A stretch of DNA of 64,000 nt. Origin: Hyaloperonospora brassicae (taxonomy: Eukaryota; Oomycota; Peronosporomycetes; Peronosporales; Peronosporaceae). The DNA lies in NCBI GenBank assembly GCA_947650285.1, contig CANTFL010000037.1, forward strand, positions 186,001-250,000, read 5' to 3'. The notes beneath the pieces are model-generated. The model was not told the origin of the DNA. It worked only from the letters and a program-made list of their open reading frames with translations, and did no database searches. Positions 10,483 through 21,623 of this stretch are shown here, in pieces (position 1 is the first letter of the stretch; each line of letters begins with the position of its first letter). The position numbers and the translations under genes were made by a program.

Positions 10483-13400
10483 TACACCTTGCCACCCGGC
10501 GTTAATGACGTTAAAAGCCTTCGAGATCGCACCGACCCGTGGGCAGACGAACTGCTTAAAGAGACGACATTTTTTTCGATGTCGTAGTTCTCTGTCTTTT
10601 TGAATATCGATTTATATACGCAATCGGTTATATCCTAAAACGTGAGTTCTTTCGCTCTCCACGTAGTAATGACTCATCGTTTGTGGAACTATCTATCTCC
10701 TGTAGTTTAATAGAAACATATTAATTCGAGTTGGAGTGAGCCTTTTTCAGGATGAAGTCCGTTTTTCATCGCCACGGATATCGCTTGTGCTGGTGTATAC
10801 CCATTTAGGCGAAATTTACGGGTATCGGCAGGACCATCCACACGGGTCTTCAAGTACACCGCAATTTACATTTATTCGAATCAGGTCGGCCGTGATGCAA
10901 TGCGCAAGGTGGAGAATGTGCTAATTGTAAGCGCGCATATTACGCTTACTCTGCCTGATTATCAGGAGCTAGGATCGAGCCCTTAATTCAACCCCAGGTA
11001 TCTCAAATGTCTGTCTCAGCCGGTTGGTGAAGGACACTAACAAGTAAAACGTATATGGGTCGTGAAGATTGACCTCTAAATTCCAAGTTTTGGTAGGTCC
11101 ATTCAAGCTTTACCTGGTGAAACGTGACCTTCATCCCTTCGTTGATGATATGACGAGCCTCTATCGACTCGTTGAACTCTACCATCAACTTTAACAGAGG
11201 TGTCACGTTCGACTTTGTACTTGGATATATCCATATTGAAGCTTTCAGATCAACGTGCAAGCGTTGACCCATAATCAGCAGCCTGGAATTGCTGGTATAT
11301 TAACAGTTCTGACTGTCAAGCACTAGGTTCTATCGACAGATATGTGGGTTGGCAATTCGCTGGTGAAGTAAGGTTGCTTTGGCCTGCACTACATCGACTT
11401 CATGCTGGATGAATTTGCCGATCGAGGTGTGTTGCTCGTTTTATATACATATCGAACAACGTGGCACTGATGGCAGGTACCCTACGGTAGAGCCCATATG
11501 CTCGAATGCAGCCCATTCCATGATACTCATGTGGGCGAAGCCTTCATGCGTGACGCAAAAGCTACCCTCTTCCTAATTCAGCATTAAATGTTAATGGAGC
11601 GTCCGTGGTCGTTAGATGGGCCACGTAGTGTTACCAGGTATATCGGGGCGCCCTCCGCTCGCACTGGTACAGTACAAGCTACCTTTACTGACACATTGTT
11701 GGCAGGTGCCTCGATACCTCATGTACACAGTAGTGCAGAGGAAGGTGGATCTTTTTAGCGGACACGTTTAGAAATAAAATTGTGTAAGTGCATGTTCTAT
11801 CGAAAGTTTTCCAAGAAAAACTTTTGATATTCTGTTAGTGTTGTTGGAGGAGCGTGACTGCTGATGTGGGAAAGCGCGTCTGGTGGTGTAAAAGACATAA
11901 CGATCGTTGAATAGGCGCAACCTTTGGGATCGCAGGAGTGATTTGTGTAATTTACGAGCGATTTGTGTAACTTGCGCAGAAGAGGTCAACCTGCAACGGG
12001 TACAGAGGCGACTAGCGCATACGATCAAATACATTCACTTCTCGATTATCTATCCAACGTACAGGGAAATCAACAGTTAGCTATAGTGGGCTACAAACGC
12101 CAAATATAGGAACTCGCTCGCCACCCCTTGCGCGCGTCTGGCAGCGGTTGGTCGTTTAGTTGGTCGCTAGAATGACCTGTGTGTACCAAACAATGAGTGG
12201 ATCGGTGCCGAATGTTGCGTTCGAGGGTTTTATCCCTTCAATATTTACTTACCAAGGTAAATATTGGACAATACCATCAGATTCTATTCACATTGACCCA
12301 ATTGGATGTCAATGGCAAACACGGGACTCGCCCCGTACCAACGGTAGTGTCTCGCTTTATTTTGTACGTCCATCAATGCTAATTGCTACGGCGCACATTT
12401 TCAATGAAAACGAGTCGCTAGCTTGGCTATGGGTCATGCAGTACCATTGATCTCTTGTTCGTGCCTGCATTGGCGCTACTACTGTTCGAGCGACAACGTC
12501 GGAGCACCTAGAGTTTGTATCATGTAAACCAGTAAGACTGTGCTTCCTACCGACAAAGTGATGACGTTCGCATCATCTCTGGTCGCAAGCAGACCATGTC
12601 GTCAACGACAAGACGCTTGTCGAGTTGTGGATTCGTAGAGCGTGCGTGTGGTGCGAACTACGATTCTCATCTTGAAGACCACTGGCTTGACCAAGTGACG
12701 CTCAATTGATACCCCCTCGAGCGCCAACAGCCTCTCATGGGTATAAAGTTAGTCATGCGCTTGCATGATTAGAGTTACCTCAGGCCACGCAAAACGTACT
12801 GCAACTCAGGTCGCAGGAAGGTGTAGACCGTTGTCAAACTAACCCACCACACGACCAGCCACGATTGATGCTTCTCTGTTACATCGACATGCTTGTTTTA
12901 TGCACGCTAGCATCTCGCAACATGTCCGCGAGAAGCCACGGAGTGTTCGTGCGAGTGACGAAGGAATGCACCGGTGTTTGTGTATCTTTACAATTAGAAT
13001 GACATAACACTTGAAGCAAAGCAGCAACATGCATTACTGTTCGACTCATAGCGATGACTGCGTGTGTATAACTGCAGCTTATCTGTCGTCATTTAGCGGT
13101 CTGGAAGTGAGTGATGTAGGACGGCGTTCCGTTGGACAAAGTCGTCATGACGAAAAAAGTCCGCCGTGTATTTCCTGCTACAGGCGGCGTTGCAATCATA
13201 AGGGTGGTGTCACGCAATTGTAACAAGGGGATGTCATGACGACTGAGCAAGATGGTTGCGCTGCTGCTGTGCTGCAGGAGTGGGTAGACATGACACCACA
13301 AGACGTAAGAAGAGTAGAAGCAAATAGATGATAGTGGTGGTAAGGCATAGTAGCCCCTTCATTGGCTCGCAGATCGACATTTCTTGCTGTTTAATGACAA

Positions 13401-14428
13401 AGCTAGTGCGTTTACAGGTCAACCGACAGGCCAGCAAAGACATTTTTGGCACGCACGATCATTTATCAGCATGGCGACAAGCACAAAGTACCCTATCGCG
13501 CTGTGAACTAGTGATAATGGTATGGAACGTACCCAATAGAAGCGTACAACAGAACCAGAGACATCGCTGTCACCAAAGCACCCCCTGTCTGTTTTAGCGC
13601 TTGTTAAAATTGTTTGTCATCGGGACAACAAGTCTCTCACGCTACACATCCACGGGTCACACGTGTGGTCATCACAGCATCATTTCCAAATGATCGATTT
13701 TGTGGCACTTCCTTCGGCCTCAAGCTATGGTCAAAGCAGGACAGCGACACTATCGTGAAGTCAAATGCCCTGTGACCACGAAAACGCTCCCACTCAGTTT
13801 ACAGAGGCCGACAGGTGACGTCGAACAAGACGCAAACGGTCATGTAAAACTTGGAACAGAGCGTTGCTATAGTGCACTTTTCGTTTCGACAGACCGATTC
13901 GAGATGATTGCAACAAGGACCAAACGTCTCGTGCAGAGTCGCGTCCCAACTACAACATTTGTCTACGACGTCTTTCAGGGGTTCCATCATCCAAGCGCGT
14001 CTTTGTAGCGGGTACCCACCAAACCAAAACATGTCCTGTCGACATCCAGTTCGCATATCTCTAGCAGTCCGACGAGTGATCGACTGCAATTATTCGACTT
14101 TTTAACGAACGTGGCAACGTTTTCGCACTTAACTGCAGATGCCCTCAGCTTACCCGGCCGTAGTCGGCTTCGAGAAGAACGAATGGACGAATCACCGCCT
14201 CGATCTCGTCCATCGATGCTTTCGATTCGTCGGAATACCGCAGCGTCCGTCGCCCTACCCCGCCTGCATTTGGTTGGTTCGAGTGCAGCGAAGCGGGCAG
14301 TCACTTGGCGTTTGTATGCTCCGTGCCGTACGTGCCGTTTTGTATGGCCAGCCGAGCTGCCCCGCCCCCGCTAGACTTATTTTACCCTTCCTCCCGCTCT
14401 GCAGTAAAGTCCCAAGCCCGCGCCTAAG
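10483..14428. other. Gene-poor stretch, no supported gene
   Basis: Only short frames with no recognisable product are present. One on the minus strand (11003-11272) contains 'HIINEGMKVTFHQVKLEWTY' and could be a further fragment of the decayed LINE or of another element; I cannot assign it. A plus frame at 12160-12450 is unrecognised. A perfect hairpin lies at 12239-12266. The 200 bases before 14429 are expected to hold the RPL37 promoter; a pyrimidine-rich run lies at 14385-14400. Confidence 0.4.
12239..12266. repeat. Perfect 10-bp inverted repeat with 8-nt loop
   Basis: CAATATTTAC at 12239-12248 is matched by GTAAATATTG at 12257-12266. The stem is AT-rich and is not followed by a T-run. 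Function unknown. Confidence 0.6.
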
Positions 14429-15196
14429 ATGGTACGGGCCCTTGTGTTCCTTCCTGTTGTAGCTGCTCTGCGTCTCTGTCCATAGCCAGCGAATCGCGCA
14501 ATGCAAAGCCGTTGTCTCGTCTTGCGCTGCCAAGAGAGGCGTCTGCTACGCGGGACGTGTCAGCGATGAAGCCATAACGACCACACAGTGTGTCGATTGT
14601 CAATCGTAATGGGAAAGAGCTCCCGTGGTGGCAGCAGCTGCCGTCGGAGATCGTTCTGTTGCCAGTCGATCGCCAGAGAGACGGAGGCAGCGCTCGTTGC
14701 GGCACTTTGCAGCTCGATGGCTACGTCTGCTGGCCGAGCTCGAACGGTTACGATACTGACAATGGGTGTTGCATTGTTTCGCTGTTTGTGCTGTAGACGA
14801 AAGGTACGCAGAGTTTCGGCATGCGCCACAACAAGACCCACACCATCTGTAGACGGTGTGGGCGCAGCTCGTACCACATCCAGAAGGGCACGTGCTCGTC
14901 GTGTGGCTACCCTGCGGCCAAGATGCGCAAGTGTACGTCGATGCTGTTGTTGTTCTTCTTGTCGCTGTAGATATTGGTGTTGTGGGTGGTATAGTGTGGT
15001 AGTGGTGGAAGTAGCTGATGTGTCGTGTATGCTCTGAACTGGATTGTGCCGTATAGACAACTGGAGCCAAAAGGCTTTGCGTCGTCGTACGACCGGCACG
15101 GGCCGTATGCGTCACCTGAAGACGGTGCAGCGCAAGTTCAAGAACGGTTTCCGTGAGGGCTCGTCCGCTGTGTCCAAGAAGGCCGCCACCAACTAA
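14429..15196 (+). CDS. RPL37: 60S ribosomal protein L37 (eL37)
   Basis: This is a structural protein of the large cytosolic ribosomal subunit. Three exons are inferred: 14429-14431 (only the ATG), 14797-14932 and 15057-15196. Introns 14432-14796 and 14933-15056 begin GTACGG and GTACGT and end TAG. The joined product is 92 residues, the usual size for eL37. Key segments are '[20 protein letters not shown]', the zinc ribbon with Cys19, Cys22, Cys34 and Cys37, '[16 protein letters not shown]' across the second splice, and the basic tail '[19 protein letters not shown]'. Exons 2 and 3 are certain from the conserved sequence. The ATG-only first exon is the best fit because the protein needs Met before TKGT and the acceptor lies directly before ACG. 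Confidence 0.93.
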
Positions 15197-16269
15197 GTAC
15201 ACTCGGAGGTGGTATCAATCGAGCAGAACAGGGAAACAGGCAGCTGGGGTAACAGGCACCAACGAGCAAGCGAAGTGAAAGGATAGCAGCGAGTGGGGGA
15301 GGGCGTGGAAGACGAAATAGAAGTGGAATCGAGAGCTCTGAGCGGAAGCGGTGATGGACGGGGGACGCGAAAGCGTGCAACGACACATGACTCGACCGCT
15401 ATGGGGCCCTCTGAGACGACTTTTCAATTCAATGTTCACATCCTTTGGTCGCTTCTGGTCTGTTTCATTGTGTGCTGTTTGTGACTGGACTATGTGATGT
15501 GTCACCAATGATACAGCGGTGTCTTGTTGCAGAGAGATGCGGATGTCCCAGCGATTGCAACGAGGACACTGAGTTACCAGATATGTGCATGACTTATCAC
15601 ACAGCGCACGTTTCAGCTCGGACTTGAGCTTGTAACGCTCGGTATCGTGCATCTGCGCAGACCGAACCTAATTGTCCGACGCGTTGCCTGTCAAGGTATG
15701 CATGGCGTTATGACAAAAGCTGGTCCTGTGACACAAGTTGGTCTTTTGACAGAAGTTGGTCTCTATGCGGTGCCATGTCTCATCGTGTCTTCTCTACAGC
15801 GCATACTGCATCAACCTACTGCACTGTTGGCCCACGATGGTGTTCGGATCGACCGTGTCGTGAGTCTCGTACCTGCGTTTATGATATCGTGGCCTGTAAT
15901 TTTGCGTAGTGGAGGAGTGATATAATACGTGCTCGACATTCAGTATGCGACTTTGTATGGAAACGACGGACGATCGCAAAGTAGACGACGGCGGTTCCGA
16001 ACTTAGCGTTGACGATCGGAACGTCTACCGCGACAACATTCGGGTCTACATTCGGGTCTCGGCATACAAAATCGAAGGATACAACCAGCGTTAAGGCCGT
16101 CGCCAAGCAAGAAAGTATCCAAAACCTCGCGTAAGTATCACTTGTCACGAAAGTCGAGTCGTCGAGTCCAGCTGTCCCATTTTAACGTGGCGCACACAAC
16201 ACAGCGCTTCCACTCGCGAGCCCACCCACAGCCGTATATCCGGTTACGTCTTGACACATCTGCTGCAAC
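15197..16269. other. Intergenic, nothing recognised
   Basis: The stretch between RPL37 and the CHZ-motif gene carries no supported gene. A small plus frame starting at the ATG at 15957 has 46 codons and no recognisable feature. The last part presumably holds the promoter of the gene at 16270. Confidence 0.4.
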
Positions 16270-16975
16270 ATGGGGAGCGACGACAAGACCGTAGCTAAGC
16301 CGTACGACCTCTGGATTCCCCGCCGCATGCGCGATCCTCCTCCGTCTTTCCCCCTCCTTGTCTCTCATCGTGCTAACGTCGTCATGGGCTCCTGCTGCTT
16401 CTTTCTCTCGTGTGCTGCTCATTCTTTTTTCTTATAGTGCCGAGGAAGAAATCACTGGTCAGAAACGAAAGGCGCCCGGAGACGCAAAAATTACGTCATT
16501 TTTCAAGACTGGAAGCGAAGGAAAGGACGAAGCCACGACGGACGTGAGCAACAAAAAGACTGAGAAGAAGGAGGAACGGGACGACGAGGACGAGGTTGAA
16601 GACGAGGAGGACGAGGACGCTGAGGAACAAGATGATGATGATGATGACGACGACGACGATGACGACGATGACGACAGTGAAGAGGAGGAGGACATGGCTC
16701 CTCGACCGAAAAAGCGGCGAACGCGAGACAGCGACGACAGTGGCGACAGTGGGGATGAGTCCGAGCCGGAGCTCAAGATGACCGAGGACGACCTCGTGGG
16801 TGTCGACACGACGAACATCATCCCGCGTTCTCGACGCCGTGCGGCTGTTGCTGCGATGGCACTGGCGTCAGAGGAACTGGCGGCGGCTACGGGTGTGGCA
16901 CCTGCTGCGGCGACGGCGGCTAACGATCGTGATGACGACGACGATGGCGAATCTAGCGACGAAGCCGAGTTTTAG
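16270..16975 (+). CDS. CHZ-motif protein, putative histone chaperone
   Basis: Two exons (16270-16301 and 16438-16975) are inferred, with an intron that begins GTACGA and ends TTATAG; the product is 189 residues. Near the N-terminus 'KITSFFK' (residues 28-34) resembles a PCNA-interacting (PIP) box, but Asp occupies the usual Gln position. A very acidic middle with a run of 15 Asp (from about 16630) is followed by a basic patch 'PRPKKRRTR'. Then comes 'DDLVGVDTTNIIPRSRRR', which fits the CHZ motif of H2A.Z-H2B chaperones such as yeast Chz1 and of HIRIP3. The C-terminus is again acidic. A nuclear role in histone handling, possibly linked to replication, is inference. The first exon depends on the splice phase fitting; the second is firm. 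It converges with the mL44-like gene 185 bp away. Confidence 0.75.
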
Positions 16976-17160
16976 GACGACCGTACGGACGAAGCACAGC
17001 TAATGTTCATGTGCTTATGATGATGAGACCTACTTGCTTCTTTTGCTCTATCTATGACTGTCAGACGGTCGGCAAGCATTGCAATCATTGCATGCAGACG
17101 ATGAACGAAACATCGTGGCGGGTGGCTACAGTCTAGGCAACTGCCGAAACAGGACACTAG

Positions 17161-18474
17161 CTATGGAGCTGGGCCCAGCAGTTTTTCGAAATGCCAATAC
17201 GCAATCTCTGCTGCACGAGCTCGTGCCAGCTTATATGACGGCGCTGTTGCCTTGCAGACTGGCTGCACATATCATGTAGAGCACATCGCACGAATGACGT
17301 AAGAACCACGCAGAAGTGAAGGATGTCAACGTTTGGTCGTACCCGTCTTTTCACATAGAGTTCCGCCGTGTACTCGGAAGCGTTCGCCGCGGCTGGCAGG
17401 TACCTGCATATTGCAACATTAAGGTAAGCGGATCGACCGTTCCATGCATTGTGTTACAGCCAACGCAATACCATACTTGTACACAGGATGGCCATAGTAG
17501 TGCCCTTGCAAGAGGTTCTGCAATTCGACAATGGGTTCCCAAATCACATCGCGCGTGGCGTACTCAACCGCTCGAGGAAGAATGTGCGTCGTCACGAAAT
17601 TGAGCGCTGTCTCCATACCCTGAGCAACAAAGACACATTGCTGTTACCGCGGTGACGATAAACACGATACCGCACAGCCAGCCGTCGTCCCCACCTGGTC
17701 CAGATAAACGGCTGCAATGAGCGATTCTACTGCACCTGCAGCAATGGTGACTCGGCCCTTGACAACCAACGATGCACTGCTCGCCTCGTTCAATCCAGCC
17801 GGCCATAGAAGAAGCTCTGTGATCCCCAAGTCGGCGCTGATCTTCGACAACGTCTCGTTGTTGACAATTGCCGACTTGGCGCGGGACAATTGACCTTCTT
17901 GGTGTTTTGGCAGCGTCTGGTACACGTATCCTGCTGCAGCTGCCCCCAGCAGCGAATCGCCAAGGAACTCCAAACTGCGGTTCGACAGTCGGACAAGTGG
18001 CACACCGTCCGGCAGCGAGTAGTTTGGTAGAAAGCCATGATGTGTGAGTGCACTTTTGAGCAACGTCAGTTGCTGAAACCGGACGCCAATGCGTTGCTGG
18101 AGCTCCTCGAGTCCAGCGTCCCAGTCGTTCGGACTCGGGACGCGCTCAAAGTGGTCCGACGTGATGATCTGCCAGTCCGGATTCGTGCTTGGAAACATGA
18201 GCTGAGGCGCTGTGATCTTTTTGGTCGTGATCACGTCGCCATCTAATCGGCGACGCTCTATCTTGGCGGTCTGGGTCAAGGGCTCAGCTGGGACGTGACT
18301 GTGCTGTGGCCGATGCGCTCTCTCGGTGTCGCACTCGGCAGCTATAGCAGCTGCCACGGCATCGGCAACCGCTTGTGGACTTCGAAAGCCCTCGGGGAGG
18401 GAGCTGCGTGACGAGTAGAGCGCACAGAGCTTGCGAGATGCGGCGCCTAAGCGGCAACACCTGATGCCAATCAT
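17161..18474 (-). CDS. MRPL44: RNase III-like/dsRBD protein, probable mitochondrial ribosomal protein mL44
   Basis: Four exons on the minus strand: 18474-17695, 17619-17477, 17403-17343 and 17262-17161. Introns are 75, 73 and 80 nt, all ending CAG, and the phases agree; the product is 361 residues. The N-terminus is basic and hydroxylated ('MIGIRCCRLGAASRKL'), like a mitochondrial presequence. The RNase III signature 'RSLEFLGDSLLG' (residues 166-177) keeps Glu169 and Asp173. In 'AAGAVESLIAAVYLD' the catalytic Asp is Gly247, with Glu250 kept. A C-terminal double-stranded-RNA-binding domain follows, ending 'YKLARARAAEIAYWHFEKLL'. Loss of one catalytic Asp and the RNase III-dsRBD order fit the non-catalytic mL44/Mrpl3 family of the mitochondrial large subunit. 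An active RNase III is less likely. Confidence 0.82.
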
Positions 18475-19510
18475 TGTGTTGTGCGTCGATGGGTTTGTTT
18501 TTCGCTAAGTATACGCAGATGGCTGGACGCTTCGATGGGTACAAAGTAGTAGCGCTCACTTGTTATTGTTTGCCTCGCAAAACGAATGAGCGCAAACCTC
18601 TTTCTGGATTGGAGGATTGGGTCCTTTGATCCCGAGAGGCAGGTTTTGGCAAGTTGTTGGACTAGTACCAGTGGACAAGTCCTTACATTTGGTAGTAGTG
18701 ATGGCTTTGGATCATCTAGCGACGTCACGGTACGTATGGGTTTCACATGCATGCGGATAATGCGGGACCTCACAACAGCAGACGGTGTGCAGCTTCGTGG
18801 ATATTGCGAGCATCGTTCTTACGGCATTTTGTGCAGAATCTTCCCCAATACGATCGAATACAAGTCGGAACATCATTGTGCACAGGAACGAATGCAAACA
18901 ATGATTTGTCGAGTGACCAGCGACGCCATGTAGAGCTTGCTAGATGGCAAACATACAGGACCTTCATCTCGCGAGCAGAGCAGTCGAATCGAAAATGTAT
19001 GCCAATGTGCGCCATCGAGTAACGTGTGAAGAACATAGATGTCGCGATGTCGCTACCTCTTAGTAGTTGCTGACTTTGCCAGACAATCGCGATGTGATAC
19101 GCCTCGACAAGTCGTCACGATGGACTTCAACGGCCCTGTCACACATCGATCTCGTGGCGGTTACATCTCCCTTCACGTATGTTGTACAAGCGATGCAACT
19201 CCAGATGACTTTCAATCCGGATCAAGCGATTCTCAGCGGTCTGCCGAGAACATATTGAACTCGCCAGACCGCTTTAGACAGTATGCGCTGCATCCATCAG
19301 AAATCAACTGGCCGATTGATTCGACAATGGCCTCGAAAAGAGGCCTTGTCCACAACCTTCGATACAGCCTATCCCCAAAGCTGTATGCGGCATGTAAATA
19401 ATCGCTTGCCAGTGTTATCTTCCCACCGTAATTTACGCCATCCACGCACCATTGGTAGCACCAACGCCGCGGTCGGCGTGCAAGCGGCCACCCTTCGCAC
19501 CCTCCTGTCC
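18475..19510. other. Intergenic between divergent genes
   Basis: This stretch separates the divergent starts of the mL44-like gene (18474, minus) and WDR76 (19511, plus), so it holds both promoters. It is about 1 kb, long for this gene island. No gene is supported. The WDR76 frame is open upstream to 19283 but reads as non-coding there. Confidence 0.4.
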
Positions 19511-21488
19511 ATGCGTCGCAATCGTCCGAGCGCCTTGGGCGACCCCTCCGTGCCTCCCCAGCGTCTCCACTCGCTCCGCACTTCGTCTCGTCGCCTCCCG
19601 CGCTCGTCGTCGTCGTCGTCAGCTGCCGCGTCGGTCGTCTCCCGTCCCTCATCGAGGCTTATCCCGCGAAAACAGGATAAGCAAAAGCAGCATACGAATC
19701 CGCGGCGACGCGAAGTCACTGTTTCGAGTTCATCCGATAGTGACAATGCCACGCCCGACGACGATCAAGAAGCTCACCATGACGGCGAAGAACTAATGAC
19801 CGCGTACGAACGCCAACGACTGGCAAAGATCCAGCGCAACTTGGCATTTATGCAGCAGATGGGCGTCTCAACCGCCAAGATAGCAGCCAGAACAGCCATT
19901 GAAGCACAGGGTCGTGGCGGCAGCAGTAGCAGTGCTACTACGACTGGTGCTGCTGCTGCTGCTTTGGAGGCCAAACGGCAGCAACGAGCTGCTGCTCGAG
20001 CCATACAGGCTGCTCGCAGGGCCGAGCGCCTGAGTCAGCCGATTCGGAAGTCGAGACGGCTGGAAGGCAAGCAAGTGGAGGTGCAGCCGATCGAGTCAAT
20101 TGATCAGTTTGAGCTGGATCAGACGCGGCGCTCGCCGCGTCGTCTTGTGCGAGGTGGCAGCAGCAGCAGTATGCCGGTGATGGATGCAGTGGATGGTGAG
20201 AGTCGAGCGTTCTTGGGAACGTTCATGACGGCAGCGTCGGAAGACGAAGCGCTGGCCGATGACACGGTCGTTCTTGCTGAAGACGATAGTGACAGTGAGA
20301 ACATGGACGACGGGTACCAGGTCGAGTATGCGCTGGCCGATGAAGATATTGTCAAGGCCGTGCAAGCACGGATCTACTCGATGGCGTTTTTGCCGCGTGC
20401 AGACCGTGTGGTGGTTGCATGTGGGGACAAGATGGGTCATGTGGCTCTATGGACACCGCTGGCTGCAGCAAACGTGAAACAAGAGAGCTCAGTGTCGCCG
20501 CTGGCAGTGTACAGACCACACGATACTCCTGTGAGTCAATTGATCTTTTCCGAGTCGTCTAAGCTAATTTCAAGCAGCTTCGATGGCACCGTGCGCGAGT
20601 TTGATTTGCGTGCCGCAAAGTCATCAGTGGTCTATGATACGAGCGAAGATGCAGGCATTTCGTCGCTTGCAACAGCAAGCATGGCGCAGTGCTATTATGC
20701 GAGCTGCGATGATGGCACGGTTCGGCTGATTGACCGGCGTGCGCAAAGCGTGCTGAGCTCGCGTTATCAACTGCACGAGAAAAAGATCAACACGGTGCAC
20801 CAGCACCCTGGTGCCGAGTTGTGAGTACTAGTTTCGACTGCGGTTGTGTCCGAGAGCGGCTTTTACTGACTGGCTATCTTTTTTTCTTCTTGTTGTGTGT
20901 AGCTGCATCGCAACGGCTTCTTTGGACCGCACCGTATGTCTGTGGGATGCTCGCAAGATGTCCGCTGAGCAAAGCGTACCGTTGGTGACATTGCCGCACC
21001 ACCGCAGTGTGAATTGTGCCTATTTTTCTCCGCGAGATGGCGCGTGGCTGGTAACGGTGGGACAGGATTCGTTCATTGACATGTTTGACACGTCGAGTCT
21101 CACCGAGCATAAGCTCGCAGACAAGCCCGCGATTGCCTTGCCCAAGCCGATCCGAGTTCGGCACAACAACATGACCGGCCGATGGCTCACGAAGCTCCAC
21201 GCCGCCTGGGATCCCAAGCGACCGAAACACTTTGTGCTCGGCTGCTTGGAGCAGCCACGCCGAATCCAGATCTTTCGTGCTGGCCGTCGCCGTCCCGTCC
21301 GTGAGCTCATGAGCGACAATTTTGCTTCTGTGCACTCAATCAATGCTTTTCACCCTCATCTGGAGCTGATTGCAGGTGGCAACTCTTCTGGCCGACTCGC
21401 TCTTTGGCGTGGCACGAAGGTCGACAAAGATGACGGCGTCAAAGCCGATGATGACAAAAGCCAAGTGCGTGTGAAGACTGAACAGTGA
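19511..21488 (+). CDS. WDR76: WD-repeat protein, WDR76/Cmr1 family
   Basis: Two exons, 19511-20820 and 20903-21488, are split by an 82-nt intron (GTGAGT...GTGTAG) that restores 'GAEFCIATASLDRTVCLWD' across the join. The product is about 631 residues, as in animal WDR76. The N-terminal third is basic and low-complexity, with Ser and Ala runs and 'IRKSRRLEGK', typical of this family. WD repeats follow: 'VVVACGDKMGHVALW', 'SKLISSSFDGTVREFDLR', 'CDDGTVRLIDRR', 'CIATASLDRTVCLWDARK' and 'ELIAGGNSSGRLALW'. WDR76/Cmr1 proteins bind damaged DNA and join protein quality-control foci in the nucleus. The start at 19511 is chosen because upstream in-frame codons look like leader sequence. An AATAAA follows the stop. 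Confidence 0.85.
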
Positions 21489-21531
21489 TCAGTTCATCCA
21501 GCGATTTCGCTAGCTGTAATCAGTGACAACC

Positions 21532-21537
21532 AATAAA
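21532..21537 (+). terminator. AATAAA, possible polyadenylation signal of WDR76
   Basis: The hexamer lies 44 bases after the WDR76 stop and before the convergent end of VAC14 at 21624. It is a canonical signal; its use is inferred from position. Confidence 0.45.
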
Positions 21538-21623
21538 CATCTAGCAGTGTTATTCTACTCTTCGCCCATATTCGCTCTCTTGTCACGAGATGCCATTGGC
21601 AGTATACATCTCTTCCTGCCAGC

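Noticed and set aside
16459..16821. Poly-Ser protein on the minus strand
   Set aside because: It is the reverse complement of the poly-Asp/Glu coding region of the CHZ-motif gene.
19050..19260. Integrase-like phrase 'VVTMDFNGPVTHRSRGGYI'
   Set aside because: Only a few residues resemble the start of an integrase core, and neighbouring motifs are missing in all frames.
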